DNA from: a virus
Strand: one strand, 5' to 3'
Virus record (IMG/VR): IMGVR_UViG_3300035698_006802
Span: 1 to 64,000 of that record
Length of the DNA stretch: 64,000 bases
The translations under genes and the position numbers were made by a program. The notes below the pieces were generated by a model. That model searched no databases. It was not told the DNA's origin and saw only the letters and a list, made by a program, of their open reading frames with translations. This document shows positions 14,238 to 21,550 of this stretch, piece by piece (the stretch's first letter is position 1; every line of letters begins with the position of its first letter).

Positions 14238-14717
14238 ATGCCCTACGATGCAGACAAGCCTGCTGACATCACCGAAATGACGGACAAGCTGAAGAAGACC
14301 TATGCCAATGTGAGTGCCACTGCAGCTCGACAGGCAATCGCTGTCTTCAACTCCGTAATGAAAGAGCACAGCGATGAGGGCCGTGCATGGGCGGGTGTCT
14401 ACTCACAGCTCAACAAGCGGGGGATCTCCAAGAAAGCATCCGTCCGACTTGCAGAGGACATCATCAAGGTTGCAAACCTGCACCCGGCACACAGGGAAGC
14501 ACTGTTGGCCATCGCCAAAGAGGCTGCTGCCTGGGTCCCTGGTCAGCTGAAAGAGGAGACCTGGACGCCCGGGGAAATGGATGTCAACTCCCCTTCTGTT
14601 GAGGACGCACCCACAGGTTCACAGATGCCCCCAGCCAGTGACAACAACAATGAGGACCTGGACGAGGAGTGGGGGGAGCTGGCTGCTCGGAATGCTCGGA
14701 TGCGTGAAGACCGCTAG
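14238..14717 (+). CDS. ChaB-like domain protein
   Basis: A 159-residue protein beginning MPYDADKPADIT. Residues 30-62 (ARQAIAVFNSVMKEHSDEGR followed by AWAGVYSQLNK) resemble the ChaB family pattern AFNSAxxEYxDExxAxxxAWxxVK. ChaB itself is a small Escherichia coli protein of unclear role, and ChaB-like domains occur in several large DNA viruses and phages. The C-terminal half is acidic and disordered, rich in Asn, Asp and Glu. Its stop shares the bases CTAG with the convergent Nudix gene. Confidence 0.55.
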   Translation: MPYDADKPADITEMTDKLKKTYANVSATAARQAIAVFNSVMKEHSDEGRAWAGVYSQLNKRGISKKASVRLAEDIIKVANLHPAHREALLAIAKEAAAWVPGQLKEETWTPGEMDVNSPSVEDAPTGSQMPPASDNNNEDLDEEWGELAARNARMREDR

Positions 14718-15466
14718 TGCCTGTTGAACTTGTAGACCTTCGCAGGGCGTGAACTGGTCAGCCTCTTGCCCGGGGCTTCCTCGATCACACCATCGGTGCA
14801 CATTCTCTTGAACCTACGCCTGAAGCTGGAGGGTTCGTAGGTCTTGCCCTTGATCGCCTCATAGACAGAGCGAAGCTCGGCCACGGTGAAGGTGGGAGGA
14901 ACCAGTTCGAAAGCGATGGGGGCGTAGTCGATCTTGCCCCTGATACGCTCGACTCCAACCCGCAGGATCTCTACATGATCGAATGCGAGGGGCATCTTGC
15001 CCACAACCTCGTGTTCCACAGAGAACCACTGGGCGTCAGAGGCATCGTCCCCGGCGTGTACCCTGTGTACCTTGTCGGGAGAAATCAGGGCGTAGAACGC
15101 CACCGTGATGATCCGCAACCGGGGATCCCGGTTGGGCTTCCCAAATGTGTAGAGCTGTTCGAGGAAGCAGGAGCCCCGAGGGAGCCCCGTTTCCTCTGAA
15201 AGCTCCCTGTGGGCAGCTTCCTCGACACTCTCCCCCTGACACTCGAAGCCGTCTCCGACCTCCACAAAGCCACCTGGGAGAGCCCAGGAGCCCTTGTGGG
15301 GGTGACCCTTGCGTCGGATGAGCAGCACCTTGAGATCGGTGTCGGTGACCGTGAAGATCACCAGATCGGCGGTCACTGACGGCTTGGGGTATTCCTGCTT
15401 CTGATAGCCCTTCAGGAATTCTTCTTCGGTCATGTCTGCCGTGTGGTCAAGCTTGCCAGTCATCAT
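14714..15466 (-). CDS. Nudix hydrolase with NrtR-like winged helix
   Basis: A 250-residue protein. Residues 30-160 are a Nudix domain with a complete Nudix box (GX5EX7REUXEEXGU realised as G-FECQG-E-SVEEAAH-RELSEETGL), preceded by WALPGGFVEVG. Residues 185-250 are a winged helix (FTVAELRSVYEAI ... SSFRRRFKRM) like that of NrtR, the Nudix-related repressor of NAD biosynthesis operons, and of ADP-ribose pyrophosphatases. An intact Nudix box argues for catalysis, probably on ADP-ribose, although NrtR repressors usually have a decayed box. It is the last gene of the operon with pncA, pncB and nadE, which supports a role in NAD metabolism or its control. The start overlaps the kinase stop. Confidence 0.85.
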   Translation of the reverse strand: MMTGKLDHTADMTEEEFLKGYQKQEYPKPSVTADLVIFTVTDTDLKVLLIRRKGHPHKGSWALPGGFVEVGDGFECQGESVEEAAHRELSEETGLPRGSCFLEQLYTFGKPNRDPRLRIITVAFYALISPDKVHRVHAGDDASDAQWFSVEHEVVGKMPLAFDHVEILRVGVERIRGKIDYAPIAFELVPPTFTVAELRSVYEAIKGKTYEPSSFRRRFKRMCTDGVIEEAPGKRLTSSRPAKVYKFNRH

Positions 15467-17157
15467 TTCATCCTCAGGCTGAAGACATCCTTGCCCCTTG
15501 GGAACACCACCCTACCGCCTTGCTGGGTCAGATGCATGTCGCCACCGAGGACAGGGTCGTCTACCACCTTCAGTGCGGGGGAGCCCTTGCGGGCAGAGAA
15601 CAACTCCAGCTTCTCATCCTCTGTCATGCAGATGCACACCCCGGAGTCGAGAAGAACGAAGTTCAGTCCCGAGAGGTTCACATCTTCGATGACACGCACA
15701 TCGTAGGACTTGTAGTCACTGCTGAAGCGGAGCACGAGCCGGTCGTACTTGCCATTCTTGGAACCGACGACCATGAGCACCCCGGCTGTGGGGGTGTTGT
15801 CGAACTTGGCATCCAGGATGCGGTAGTCGTCCAGCTCTTGGATGTGAAGCTGGTGTGCCATCCCTGTCTCGGGAAGCAGTGACACCCATTTGGATCCCAG
15901 GAGATCCTGAACCACGATGCCCTGGTAGAGCTTCGTGGCGTGCTCCAAGCAGGTGGTCACGGGAAGGCTGCTTGCTAGGACCCTGGAGCCTACATCGTTG
16001 AGCATGATTTGGAGAATCTGATCCTGGTTGCGAACGTAGATGCGACCCCCGTGGGCCATCACTGCATCTGCACGAAGGATTACGGGGATCGGCAGTCCTG
16101 ATGACACATCGAGCAGCTTGAGCATCCCCTGGGAGGAACCCGCAACTATGGGCCGTCCCATCCTCGGAGTGAAGCCCACCCCAGAGATCCCATGGACGGG
16201 CCCATGAAGGCGCCGCTTGCCATGGTAGATGCCCTCGTCTGTCCAGACGAGGAGATCCCCGCGGTGGTCCCACATGCCACGAACGGCACCCTCGAATTCC
16301 AGCAGCTTCGAGATGTCCAGCTTGTTGGTGCCCTTGATGAGGCGCACAGTGGGTAGCACCACAAGGGTGCCCTGGAGGGACTGCGGTGGGGGAAGTCGCT
16401 GGCCCCGCTCAAGGACAGCCTCGTACCATTGCCTGTAGACGGGGGGAATGACATCGAAGGGAAGCACGACCCTCGGGACTCGAACGGAAGTGTTGAACAC
16501 GGAGACCCCAGCGGCCATCCTGTGCTCCATACCCTTGATGGAAGGGTGTTTTCCCTTGTAGGGGTGGATGCCTGTGAACAGGTTGAAAGTCACACATGCA
16601 AAGGAGAACCAGTCCGACAGCTCTGTCCAATCCAGGTTGGACACCTGGGGGTCTCGGATGGACGCCATGATGACTGTGGCTGGGTAGTGGGGGGTCTGGT
16701 AGCTGTCCACGTCGATGGCGTAGACTGTCTGGAACGCAGGGTCGACCAGAAAGTTCATCTCGTTGAGGTCTACTGCCAGGATTCCGGCCTTGTGGGTGTT
16801 GCCCACCCTCTCCTGAAGGGACCTCACCAGATCGAGAGTCATCTGTGGGGAGACGTTGTTTCGCTGGCGGAACACAGGGGGGAACAGCTCACAGAGGGTG
16901 TGGGTGTCGGGGAGGAACCGCATGGTGTAGCCCAGGGGTGTCCCCTGCTTGTCGTTGACTACACGTTCGGGCTTGATGATATCGGGGTCGGTGAGTGCCT
17001 GCAGTTCTCGGATTTTGCCCACTGCCAGCATCTTGGTACGGTCATGGTAGATCTTGTATGCCGTGGTGCCCTTGACGTAGACGTTCCCTTCTCCGCCACC
17101 ACCAACGTAGTCAGCCTTTGACAAGTTGACGGCTGTGCCATGGACGTAGACTCTCAC
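15463..17157 (-). CDS. protein kinase with C-terminal beta-propeller-like region
   Basis: A 564-residue protein starting at a GTG that overlaps the phosphatase stop (GTGA). The kinase part has a glycine loop YVGGGGEGNVY (17-27), the ATP-anchoring lysine in TAYKIYH (K35), a catalytic loop HKAGILAVDLNEMNFLV (about 126-142) with Asp and Asn in place, and AIDVDSYQ as the metal-binding DFG equivalent. Residues 290-564 are repetitive beta-rich segments (GDLLVWTDEGIYHG, GGRIYVRNQDQILQI) that look like a beta-propeller. Atypical kinases of this kind are partners of PP2C and TerY-like VWA proteins in the TerY-P triad described for bacterial tellurite/stress loci. All three lie in this operon. Confidence 0.82.
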   Translation of the reverse strand: MRVYVHGTAVNLSKADYVGGGGEGNVYVKGTTAYKIYHDRTKMLAVGKIRELQALTDPDIIKPERVVNDKQGTPLGYTMRFLPDTHTLCELFPPVFRQRNNVSPQMTLDLVRSLQERVGNTHKAGILAVDLNEMNFLVDPAFQTVYAIDVDSYQTPHYPATVIMASIRDPQVSNLDWTELSDWFSFACVTFNLFTGIHPYKGKHPSIKGMEHRMAAGVSVFNTSVRVPRVVLPFDVIPPVYRQWYEAVLERGQRLPPPQSLQGTLVVLPTVRLIKGTNKLDISKLLEFEGAVRGMWDHRGDLLVWTDEGIYHGKRRLHGPVHGISGVGFTPRMGRPIVAGSSQGMLKLLDVSSGLPIPVILRADAVMAHGGRIYVRNQDQILQIMLNDVGSRVLASSLPVTTCLEHATKLYQGIVVQDLLGSKWVSLLPETGMAHQLHIQELDDYRILDAKFDNTPTAGVLMVVGSKNGKYDRLVLRFSSDYKSYDVRVIEDVNLSGLNFVLLDSGVCICMTEDEKLELFSARKGSPALKVVDDPVLGGDMHLTQQGGRVVFPRGKDVFSLRMK

Positions 17158-17957
17158 GTCTCATCTCCCAGGTAGAGGGTGGCAACTGCGAGATCATCGT
17201 AGTGCTGCCAGCCGTTCTTGACGCAGAACCGATTGAGGAACCCATTGCGGATTCTCCGCACGACGAATTCCCCTGTGGTGTTCTTCACAGCCATGATCTG
17301 TTCCACCACTTCCCCCACAGGTACCCGAACAAGCTCTGTGGGGGTCTTCTTCTGGAAGGACTGTGCACCATCCGAGATGAGGGTGACCATGTCGAATTCA
17401 GCCACCGGGAACCGGAACACCAGAGGATCGAACCCCCGGGCGATCTCCCAGGATGGCTCTTCCTCGTCCTTCTCCGTGTCATAGAAGTAGATCGTGCGGT
17501 AGCCCGAGTCAGTCAGCTCGTTGTAGGTGTCGAGTCGGTCGGGGTCAAGCTGGTAGGACAGGTAGTTCGGGGCACCTGCTGCAAACTCAATGCTGTGGTA
17601 CTGCAGGAACCCGTGCCGATTCCGAGCAGCCACTACACCGTCTCCCCAGACCCTGACCACTACCTCATCTCCTTCCACGACAGCAATGAGCAACGTGGCG
17701 TCGAGACATTGGAGGGGGAGTCCAGTCGGAACAGACATAGCGAAAGCTTTGAGAGCAATCTGCAGGGGTGTGGGCTTCTTCCCCTCCCGCACCTGTTTTG
17801 CTGCTGCCAGACACATGAACCGGGACCCGAAGTCAGTGGCCGGAGAACTGGAGCAACCATCCGACAGGAACGCTGCTTTCAGGTCGATGTCGACAACGGC
17901 ATAGTCCTGGCACACGGTGTGCTGGCTTCCCATGGCAAAGTAGCGGTCAACGTTCAT
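17154..17957 (-). CDS. PP2C-type Ser/Thr phosphatase
   Basis: The ATG at 17957 (MNVDRYF) is chosen because AAGGA lies upstream and longer readings would run through the previous gene. It encodes 267 residues with PP2C/PPM motifs: QDYAVVDI (D18), FLSDGCSS (D33, G34), DATLLIAVV, WGDGVV, LISDGAQSF and a C-terminal DDLAVATLYL. The acidic residues bind two Mn2+/Mg2+ ions. An insert around 150-180 is rich in Asp and Tyr. It presumably reverses phosphorylation by the kinase encoded just downstream. Confidence 0.87.
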   Translation of the reverse strand: MNVDRYFAMGSQHTVCQDYAVVDIDLKAAFLSDGCSSSPATDFGSRFMCLAAAKQVREGKKPTPLQIALKAFAMSVPTGLPLQCLDATLLIAVVEGDEVVVRVWGDGVVAARNRHGFLQYHSIEFAAGAPNYLSYQLDPDRLDTYNELTDSGYRTIYFYDTEKDEEEPSWEIARGFDPLVFRFPVAEFDMVTLISDGAQSFQKKTPTELVRVPVGEVVEQIMAVKNTTGEFVVRRIRNGFLNRFCVKNGWQHYDDLAVATLYLGDET

Positions 17958-18135
17958 GGGATGTTCCTTCATTTCTTCGAGCCTTGATGGCGGCCCGCAG
18001 TTCGCCCACAACGGCAGCAACGATGGGGTCCGCATAGACCCCATACTCAAGCCGGTCCTGAATCAGGCGGTGGAAATCGTCGGATTCCAGCAAGGAATCG
18101 ATCATCTCAGCGACAACGGGAATCTTGCCGTTCAT
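17947..18135 (-). CDS. small helical hypothetical protein
   Basis: A 62-residue protein from ATG 18135, overlapping the upstream stop as ATGA (MNGKIPVVAEMIDSLL ... ARRNEGTSHER). Acidic N-terminal helices and a basic C-terminus. Its end overlaps the phosphatase start by 11 bp. The 13 bases CATCCCATGAACG occur at both its start junction and the phosphatase start. Function unknown. The position within the triad suggests an accessory subunit. Confidence 0.6.
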   Translation of the reverse strand: MNGKIPVVAEMIDSLLESDDFHRLIQDRLEYGVYADPIVAAVVGELRAAIKARRNEGTSHER

Positions 18136-18458
18136 GGGATGCTTTTCCAATCAGGCTGCGGGTTCTTTGCTACCCACTGCTTCACAAGCTCTCGGGCTTC
18201 TGCGGCATAGATCTGGGCTTTCTCGTTTCTGGTGTGTTTCCAGGACTGGTGCTCGGTCAGAATCCGCTCGGTACGGTGCGTGCAGAGGCCTGAGCTGCAG
18301 ACCAGAATCCGACCCCCGGCATCGATGTGGTGCCATCCAGTCGGGATGGTCTCGACCTGCTCGTAGTTGGAGTGCCCCAAGTAGCGGCCATACCCCGTGC
18401 CCGCGGGTGCTGAAATGCCACAAAGGTCACAAATGTAGGAAGCAGACTGTCGTCCCAT
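18132..18458 (-). CDS. zinc-binding hypothetical protein, 108 aa
   Basis: Contains YICDLCGIS near the N-terminus and LVCSSGLCTHRTERI about 40 residues later, i.e. two Cys pairs that could form one zinc site. Between them, GYGRYLGHSNYEQVETIPTG looks like a compact beta region. The C-terminus is helical (ARELVKQWVAKN). ATG 18458 is preceded by GGATTC. It lies in the TerY-P/NAD operon. Function unknown. Confidence 0.65.
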   Translation of the reverse strand: MGRQSASYICDLCGISAPAGTGYGRYLGHSNYEQVETIPTGWHHIDAGGRILVCSSGLCTHRTERILTEHQSWKHTRNEKAQIYAAEARELVKQWVAKNPQPDWKSIP

Positions 18459-18474
18459 GGGAGAATCCTCCGAG

Positions 18475-18621
18475 CTAGAACAGGTTTCCCTGGCTGTCGA
18501 TCATGCCCTCATAGCCACACCACAAGCACCGGGCGTGGACTGAGCACCCATCAAACCCCGTGGTATCGAACCCCGCGAAGATGGAGTGCCAACCAATCCA
18601 ACAAAGGAAGTGCTTGACCAT
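18475..18621 (-). CDS. small zinc-knuckle protein, 48 aa
   Basis: A minus-strand frame from ATG 18621 to TAG 18475 (MVKHFLCWIGWHSIFAGF ... ARCLWCGYEGMIDSQGNLF). GGGGGAG lies six bases upstream of the start. It contains C7, C30 and CLWC, enough for a small zinc site. It exactly fills the gap between the VWA gene and the next operon gene, and its codon use matches neighbours. Function unknown. Confidence 0.65.
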   Translation of the reverse strand: MVKHFLCWIGWHSIFAGFDTTGFDGCSVHARCLWCGYEGMIDSQGNLF

Positions 18622-18634
18622 GAGGGCACTCCCC

Positions 18635-19378
18635 CTAGAAGGTGAGAGACTGCGAGGGGCCTCCTGTGCCCAGCGACTGGGACTGAGAACTCACCGATTT
18701 GGACATGAAGGACGCGAGCCTTGCCAGCGTCTTCGTGTCTGCCTTGTCCACAGCGATGTACTGGGAGAACCCCGCATCCTTGTGGAGCTGATCGAGGTAG
18801 TGGTTGAGACCCGTGGTGGAATCGACGTTGACTCCTACGAGGATGCTGACCAGGGACTCCAGGTTCTCACCCTTCACGGCGTCGGTCAGGGCTTCCTTGA
18901 GGGAGTTGACCGTCAGCTTCGAGGCGTTCTCCTGACCATCGGTCAGGACGAAGACGATGCCGTTGGCCTCGAAGTCCTGGTCGATGAGGTCCTTGCCATA
19001 GCGTGCCACGGACTCGACTACGTTGACCGAAGCATCGTAGAGGGCTGTGGTGTAGCCGGGGGACACGATGTCCTTGTAGTCGTCCTCGTTGCACTGGCTC
19101 AACGGCTTGAAGCCGTGAGCCTCCTTCACGTGGTTGTCGAAGGTGACGAGACGCAGCATGAGATTGTCAGCTCGGGGTGACAACCGGCACGCCTTGACCA
19201 CTTCCTGGATGCAGCGGTTGAGATCCTTCTGGAAGCCTGAGATCGAGCCAGAGGCATCCGCCGTGATTCCGACGAGGGTGTACTCCGAAGCGCCCAGGTC
19301 TTCGACACGGGTGGCACTGAAGCCGTACCCTGTGCCGTCGGTGTGGGTGCTCATGTTCTGTGAGTTCAGGACGGGCAT
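18635..19378 (-). CDS. TerY-like VWA-domain protein
   Basis: A 247-residue, single-domain VWA protein. The MIDAS is complete: DASGS (41-45), the Thr in PGYTTALYD (about 104-112), and LTDGQENAS (about 144-152). It ends with a Ser/Gln-rich tail. The size and lack of other domains fit the TerY branch found with PP2C and kinase partners in TerY-P triads. Here those two are 1.5 kb downstream in the same operon, with three small proteins in between. The VWA probably binds metal-dependently to a partner or phosphoprotein. It is only 3 bp downstream of pncA. Confidence 0.82.
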   Translation of the reverse strand: MPVLNSQNMSTHTDGTGYGFSATRVEDLGASEYTLVGITADASGSISGFQKDLNRCIQEVVKACRLSPRADNLMLRLVTFDNHVKEAHGFKPLSQCNEDDYKDIVSPGYTTALYDASVNVVESVARYGKDLIDQDFEANGIVFVLTDGQENASKLTVNSLKEALTDAVKGENLESLVSILVGVNVDSTTGLNHYLDQLHKDAGFSQYIAVDKADTKTLARLASFMSKSVSSQSQSLGTGGPSQSLTF

Positions 19379-19381
19379 GGT

Positions 19382-20194
19382 CTACTCCTTCAGGAAGTCG
19401 GTGGTGAGGGCGGTGCGAGCACCCATGGCAGTCAGGTCAGCGATGAACTGCTTGCCAAAGTCGGAGAACATCGTGGTTCCGGGGGGATCCGGAACATCGG
19501 ACATGGCGTCGGTGAGCAGCACGAGCTTGCTGACCGATGCGGGGTCGAAGTTGGTGGCGATATCGCGGACGGTGTGGGCCACGCAGTGAGAGCGAGCCTG
19601 ACCCGCGAGCAGAACGATGTCTGCTGCTTCCAAGGTCTCGATGAGCCTTGCGTTGAGCTGTGTGGTGTGGTCGGACGGGTCCGGAACCTCTGCCTGGACT
19701 GCGGAGAAGTGCTCCGTCCAGATGTTCGAACCCTTGGTCACGTAGTCGGTGGTGGCGAACCGGGACTCCCAGTCTGCCAGAGCTTCGTAGAGGACGGGCA
19801 GCACGTTGTGACCCGAAGACCCGATGAGGCAGTGGGGAGGCCAGATGCAGTGCGGGTAGCGACCGCTGGCTTCCAGGTCTTCGAGGTACTTCAGGGTCTT
19901 GGTGAAGAACGACGGGACAGTGGTTGTCCAGACTCCGCTCTTCAGATCGGCTGCGGTCATGATGGTGAAGGGTGACGGGTTGTTCCCGGCGGAATCCTTG
20001 TACCAGATCGGGTGGGCGATATCCACGAGACGGTGGCTGTCGAGGGTAACATGGATGTCATCGATCTTGCCCTTGAGGCGGTTGATCATGGCAGCCAGAC
20101 GCTCCATGTCCTCGGTGGCACCGGGGACGAAGAGGGAGCCGTCCTTGTGGCAAAAATCATTCTGGGGGTCAATTGCCAGCAGATGAATGTTCAC
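19382..20194 (-). CDS. pncA: nicotinamidase, isochorismatase-like family
   Basis: A 270-residue protein. The catalytic triad of the family is present: D9 in AIDPQNDF, K154 in VTKGSNIW and C204 in ARSHCVAHTV. The PncA-type metal site is also there (D52, H54, H61 in LDSHRLVDIAH), as is WPPHCLIGSSG, the WPxHC motif of nicotinamidases. The enzyme converts nicotinamide to nicotinate. The longer than usual C-terminal part (FSDFGKQFIADL) may form an extra helix. The product feeds the phosphoribosyltransferase encoded upstream in the operon. Confidence 0.9.
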   Translation of the reverse strand: MNIHLLAIDPQNDFCHKDGSLFVPGATEDMERLAAMINRLKGKIDDIHVTLDSHRLVDIAHPIWYKDSAGNNPSPFTIMTAADLKSGVWTTTVPSFFTKTLKYLEDLEASGRYPHCIWPPHCLIGSSGHNVLPVLYEALADWESRFATTDYVTKGSNIWTEHFSAVQAEVPDPSDHTTQLNARLIETLEAADIVLLAGQARSHCVAHTVRDIATNFDPASVSKLVLLTDAMSDVPDPPGTTMFSDFGKQFIADLTAMGARTALTTDFLKE

Positions 20195-20209
20195 GATGTT
20201 CTCCTAGAG

Positions 20210-20434
20210 CTACTTGAAGCAGTTTCCAGTACAGGTGAGTTTCCCGCAGAAGCCACAATGGCCCTGCGAGGAGTCGAAGGTTGTGAACCCCGAAATGGGG
20301 TCCGGGAGGGTTTCAGGTGGGCCAGGGATGCGGTCTCCGCTGGCATCGTGGATGATGTTGCCGCTGGCATCAGTGAGCCAGGTGTTGCCGTCCCTATCGG
20401 TCGTGTGTCGGACATCTCTGCCGTCCCGTCCCAT
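20210..20434 (-). CDS. small zinc-knuckle protein, 74 aa
   Basis: Starts MGRDGRDVRHTTDRDG. The N-terminal half carries repeats of DxxG type (RDGNTWLTDASGNIIHDASG), as in short beta-hairpin repeats. The C-terminus HCGFCGKLTCTGNC has four Cys that could bind one zinc. It lies between nadE and pncA with only 3 and 15 bp gaps. Function unknown. Confidence 0.65.
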   Translation of the reverse strand: MGRDGRDVRHTTDRDGNTWLTDASGNIIHDASGDRIPGPPETLPDPISGFTTFDSSQGHCGFCGKLTCTGNCFK

Positions 20435-20437
20435 TGC

Positions 20438-21550
20438 TTAGATCTCCGGGAGGGTGTCAGTGAGGATGCCAGCCTTGACGAGGTCTGCCCGGGTACCCAT
20501 GGTGGGGATGTTGGGGTTCATCTTGTGTCGTGTCTGGCGTTCGATGCGACGGGCAGCTGTGAGGAGCTTGTTGACCAGCTTGGTGGGGATGCCCTTGAAG
20601 GGGTTGTTCTTGGGGCCCCGCGGTCCATCCATGTGATAGGCCATAATATCCTCGAAACGGGCACGGACACCGGGCTCATCAAAGAGCCATTCCTCCTGGG
20701 TGAACATGGTGGTCGTTCGGCAGCGAGGATCTGCGCTCGCCCCAGACCCTGCCTCAGCATCCAACCACCGGCTCACCCGTTCGATGAGACCCACACTCGT
20801 GTAGGCACCAGTTTCCGTGTCGATGTAGCTGTAGAAGGTCTGCCCGTACTCCTGGGCGTCGAACCCGAAGTAGTTGGCAAGCTCACTCTCATCTGTCATG
20901 GGGTTTGAAGTGCCCCAGAGATCCGCAGTGGGCTTGGTGTTGATGATGTCCTTGGGGACACCGAGGGCAAGTGCGAGCTGATAGACCTCACCCTTGGACA
21001 GCATCGCGAGGGGGTTGGTATCTACCTCACCATCGCCACCCTTCTGGTAGTAGCGGAGCCACCGGTCCTCACATTCATTCCCGGTGCCATGTCGGATGCC
21101 ACCGCCCATCATGCGGTTGAAGCCACGACCCACAGGGGCACGGAGACAGGAGCGGATGGACCCCAGGATGGTGGGGTCAGCCAGAGCCTTCTCATGCAGC
21201 CGAACCCGAATGATTGGGTCCGACTCCCCATAGGCAGCTTCGATGCCTGCAAGCATCGTGTCCACCAGGGACTCGTAGATCTCGGTCAGGTCTACCTCGA
21301 TGAGCTTGACATCGAAGGTCTTGGCTACCTCACGGGCAGCTTCCAGCGATTCCGGGCTGCTGTTGATGCCCTGGTAGGCAGTGGTGACGTTCTCCGCCCC
21401 GAGAGCCTGAACGAGGAGTCCCAGCATGACAGCGGAGTCCACGCCACCCGACAGATCGAGTTCTGCACGTCCAAGCCCTGTCTCGATGTGGTACTTGCGG
21501 ATTGCCTGCACGCGGTTGTGGAGGAGCTTCTTGGGGTCAAGTACGGGCAT
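20438..21550 (-). CDS. nadE: NAD synthetase
   Basis: The ATG at 21550 overlaps the stop of the upstream gene as TGATG. It gives 370 residues. The PP-loop LDLSGGVDSAVMLG (SGGVDS at 34-39) marks an adenylating N-type ATP pyrophosphatase, and TNPLAMLSKGEVYQLA and TADLWGTSNPMTDESELANY match the NadE substrate segments. There is no N-terminal glutaminase domain, so it should be the ammonia-dependent form that converts nicotinate adenine dinucleotide to NAD+. It is longer than the typical 275-residue bacterial enzyme, with extra segments around 225-300. Confidence 0.88.
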   Translation of the reverse strand: MPVLDPKKLLHNRVQAIRKYHIETGLGRAELDLSGGVDSAVMLGLLVQALGAENVTTAYQGINSSPESLEAAREVAKTFDVKLIEVDLTEIYESLVDTMLAGIEAAYGESDPIIRVRLHEKALADPTILGSIRSCLRAPVGRGFNRMMGGGIRHGTGNECEDRWLRYYQKGGDGEVDTNPLAMLSKGEVYQLALALGVPKDIINTKPTADLWGTSNPMTDESELANYFGFDAQEYGQTFYSYIDTETGAYTSVGLIERVSRWLDAEAGSGASADPRCRTTTMFTQEEWLFDEPGVRARFEDIMAYHMDGPRGPKNNPFKGIPTKLVNKLLTAARRIERQTRHKMNPNIPTMGTRADLVKAGILTDTLPEI

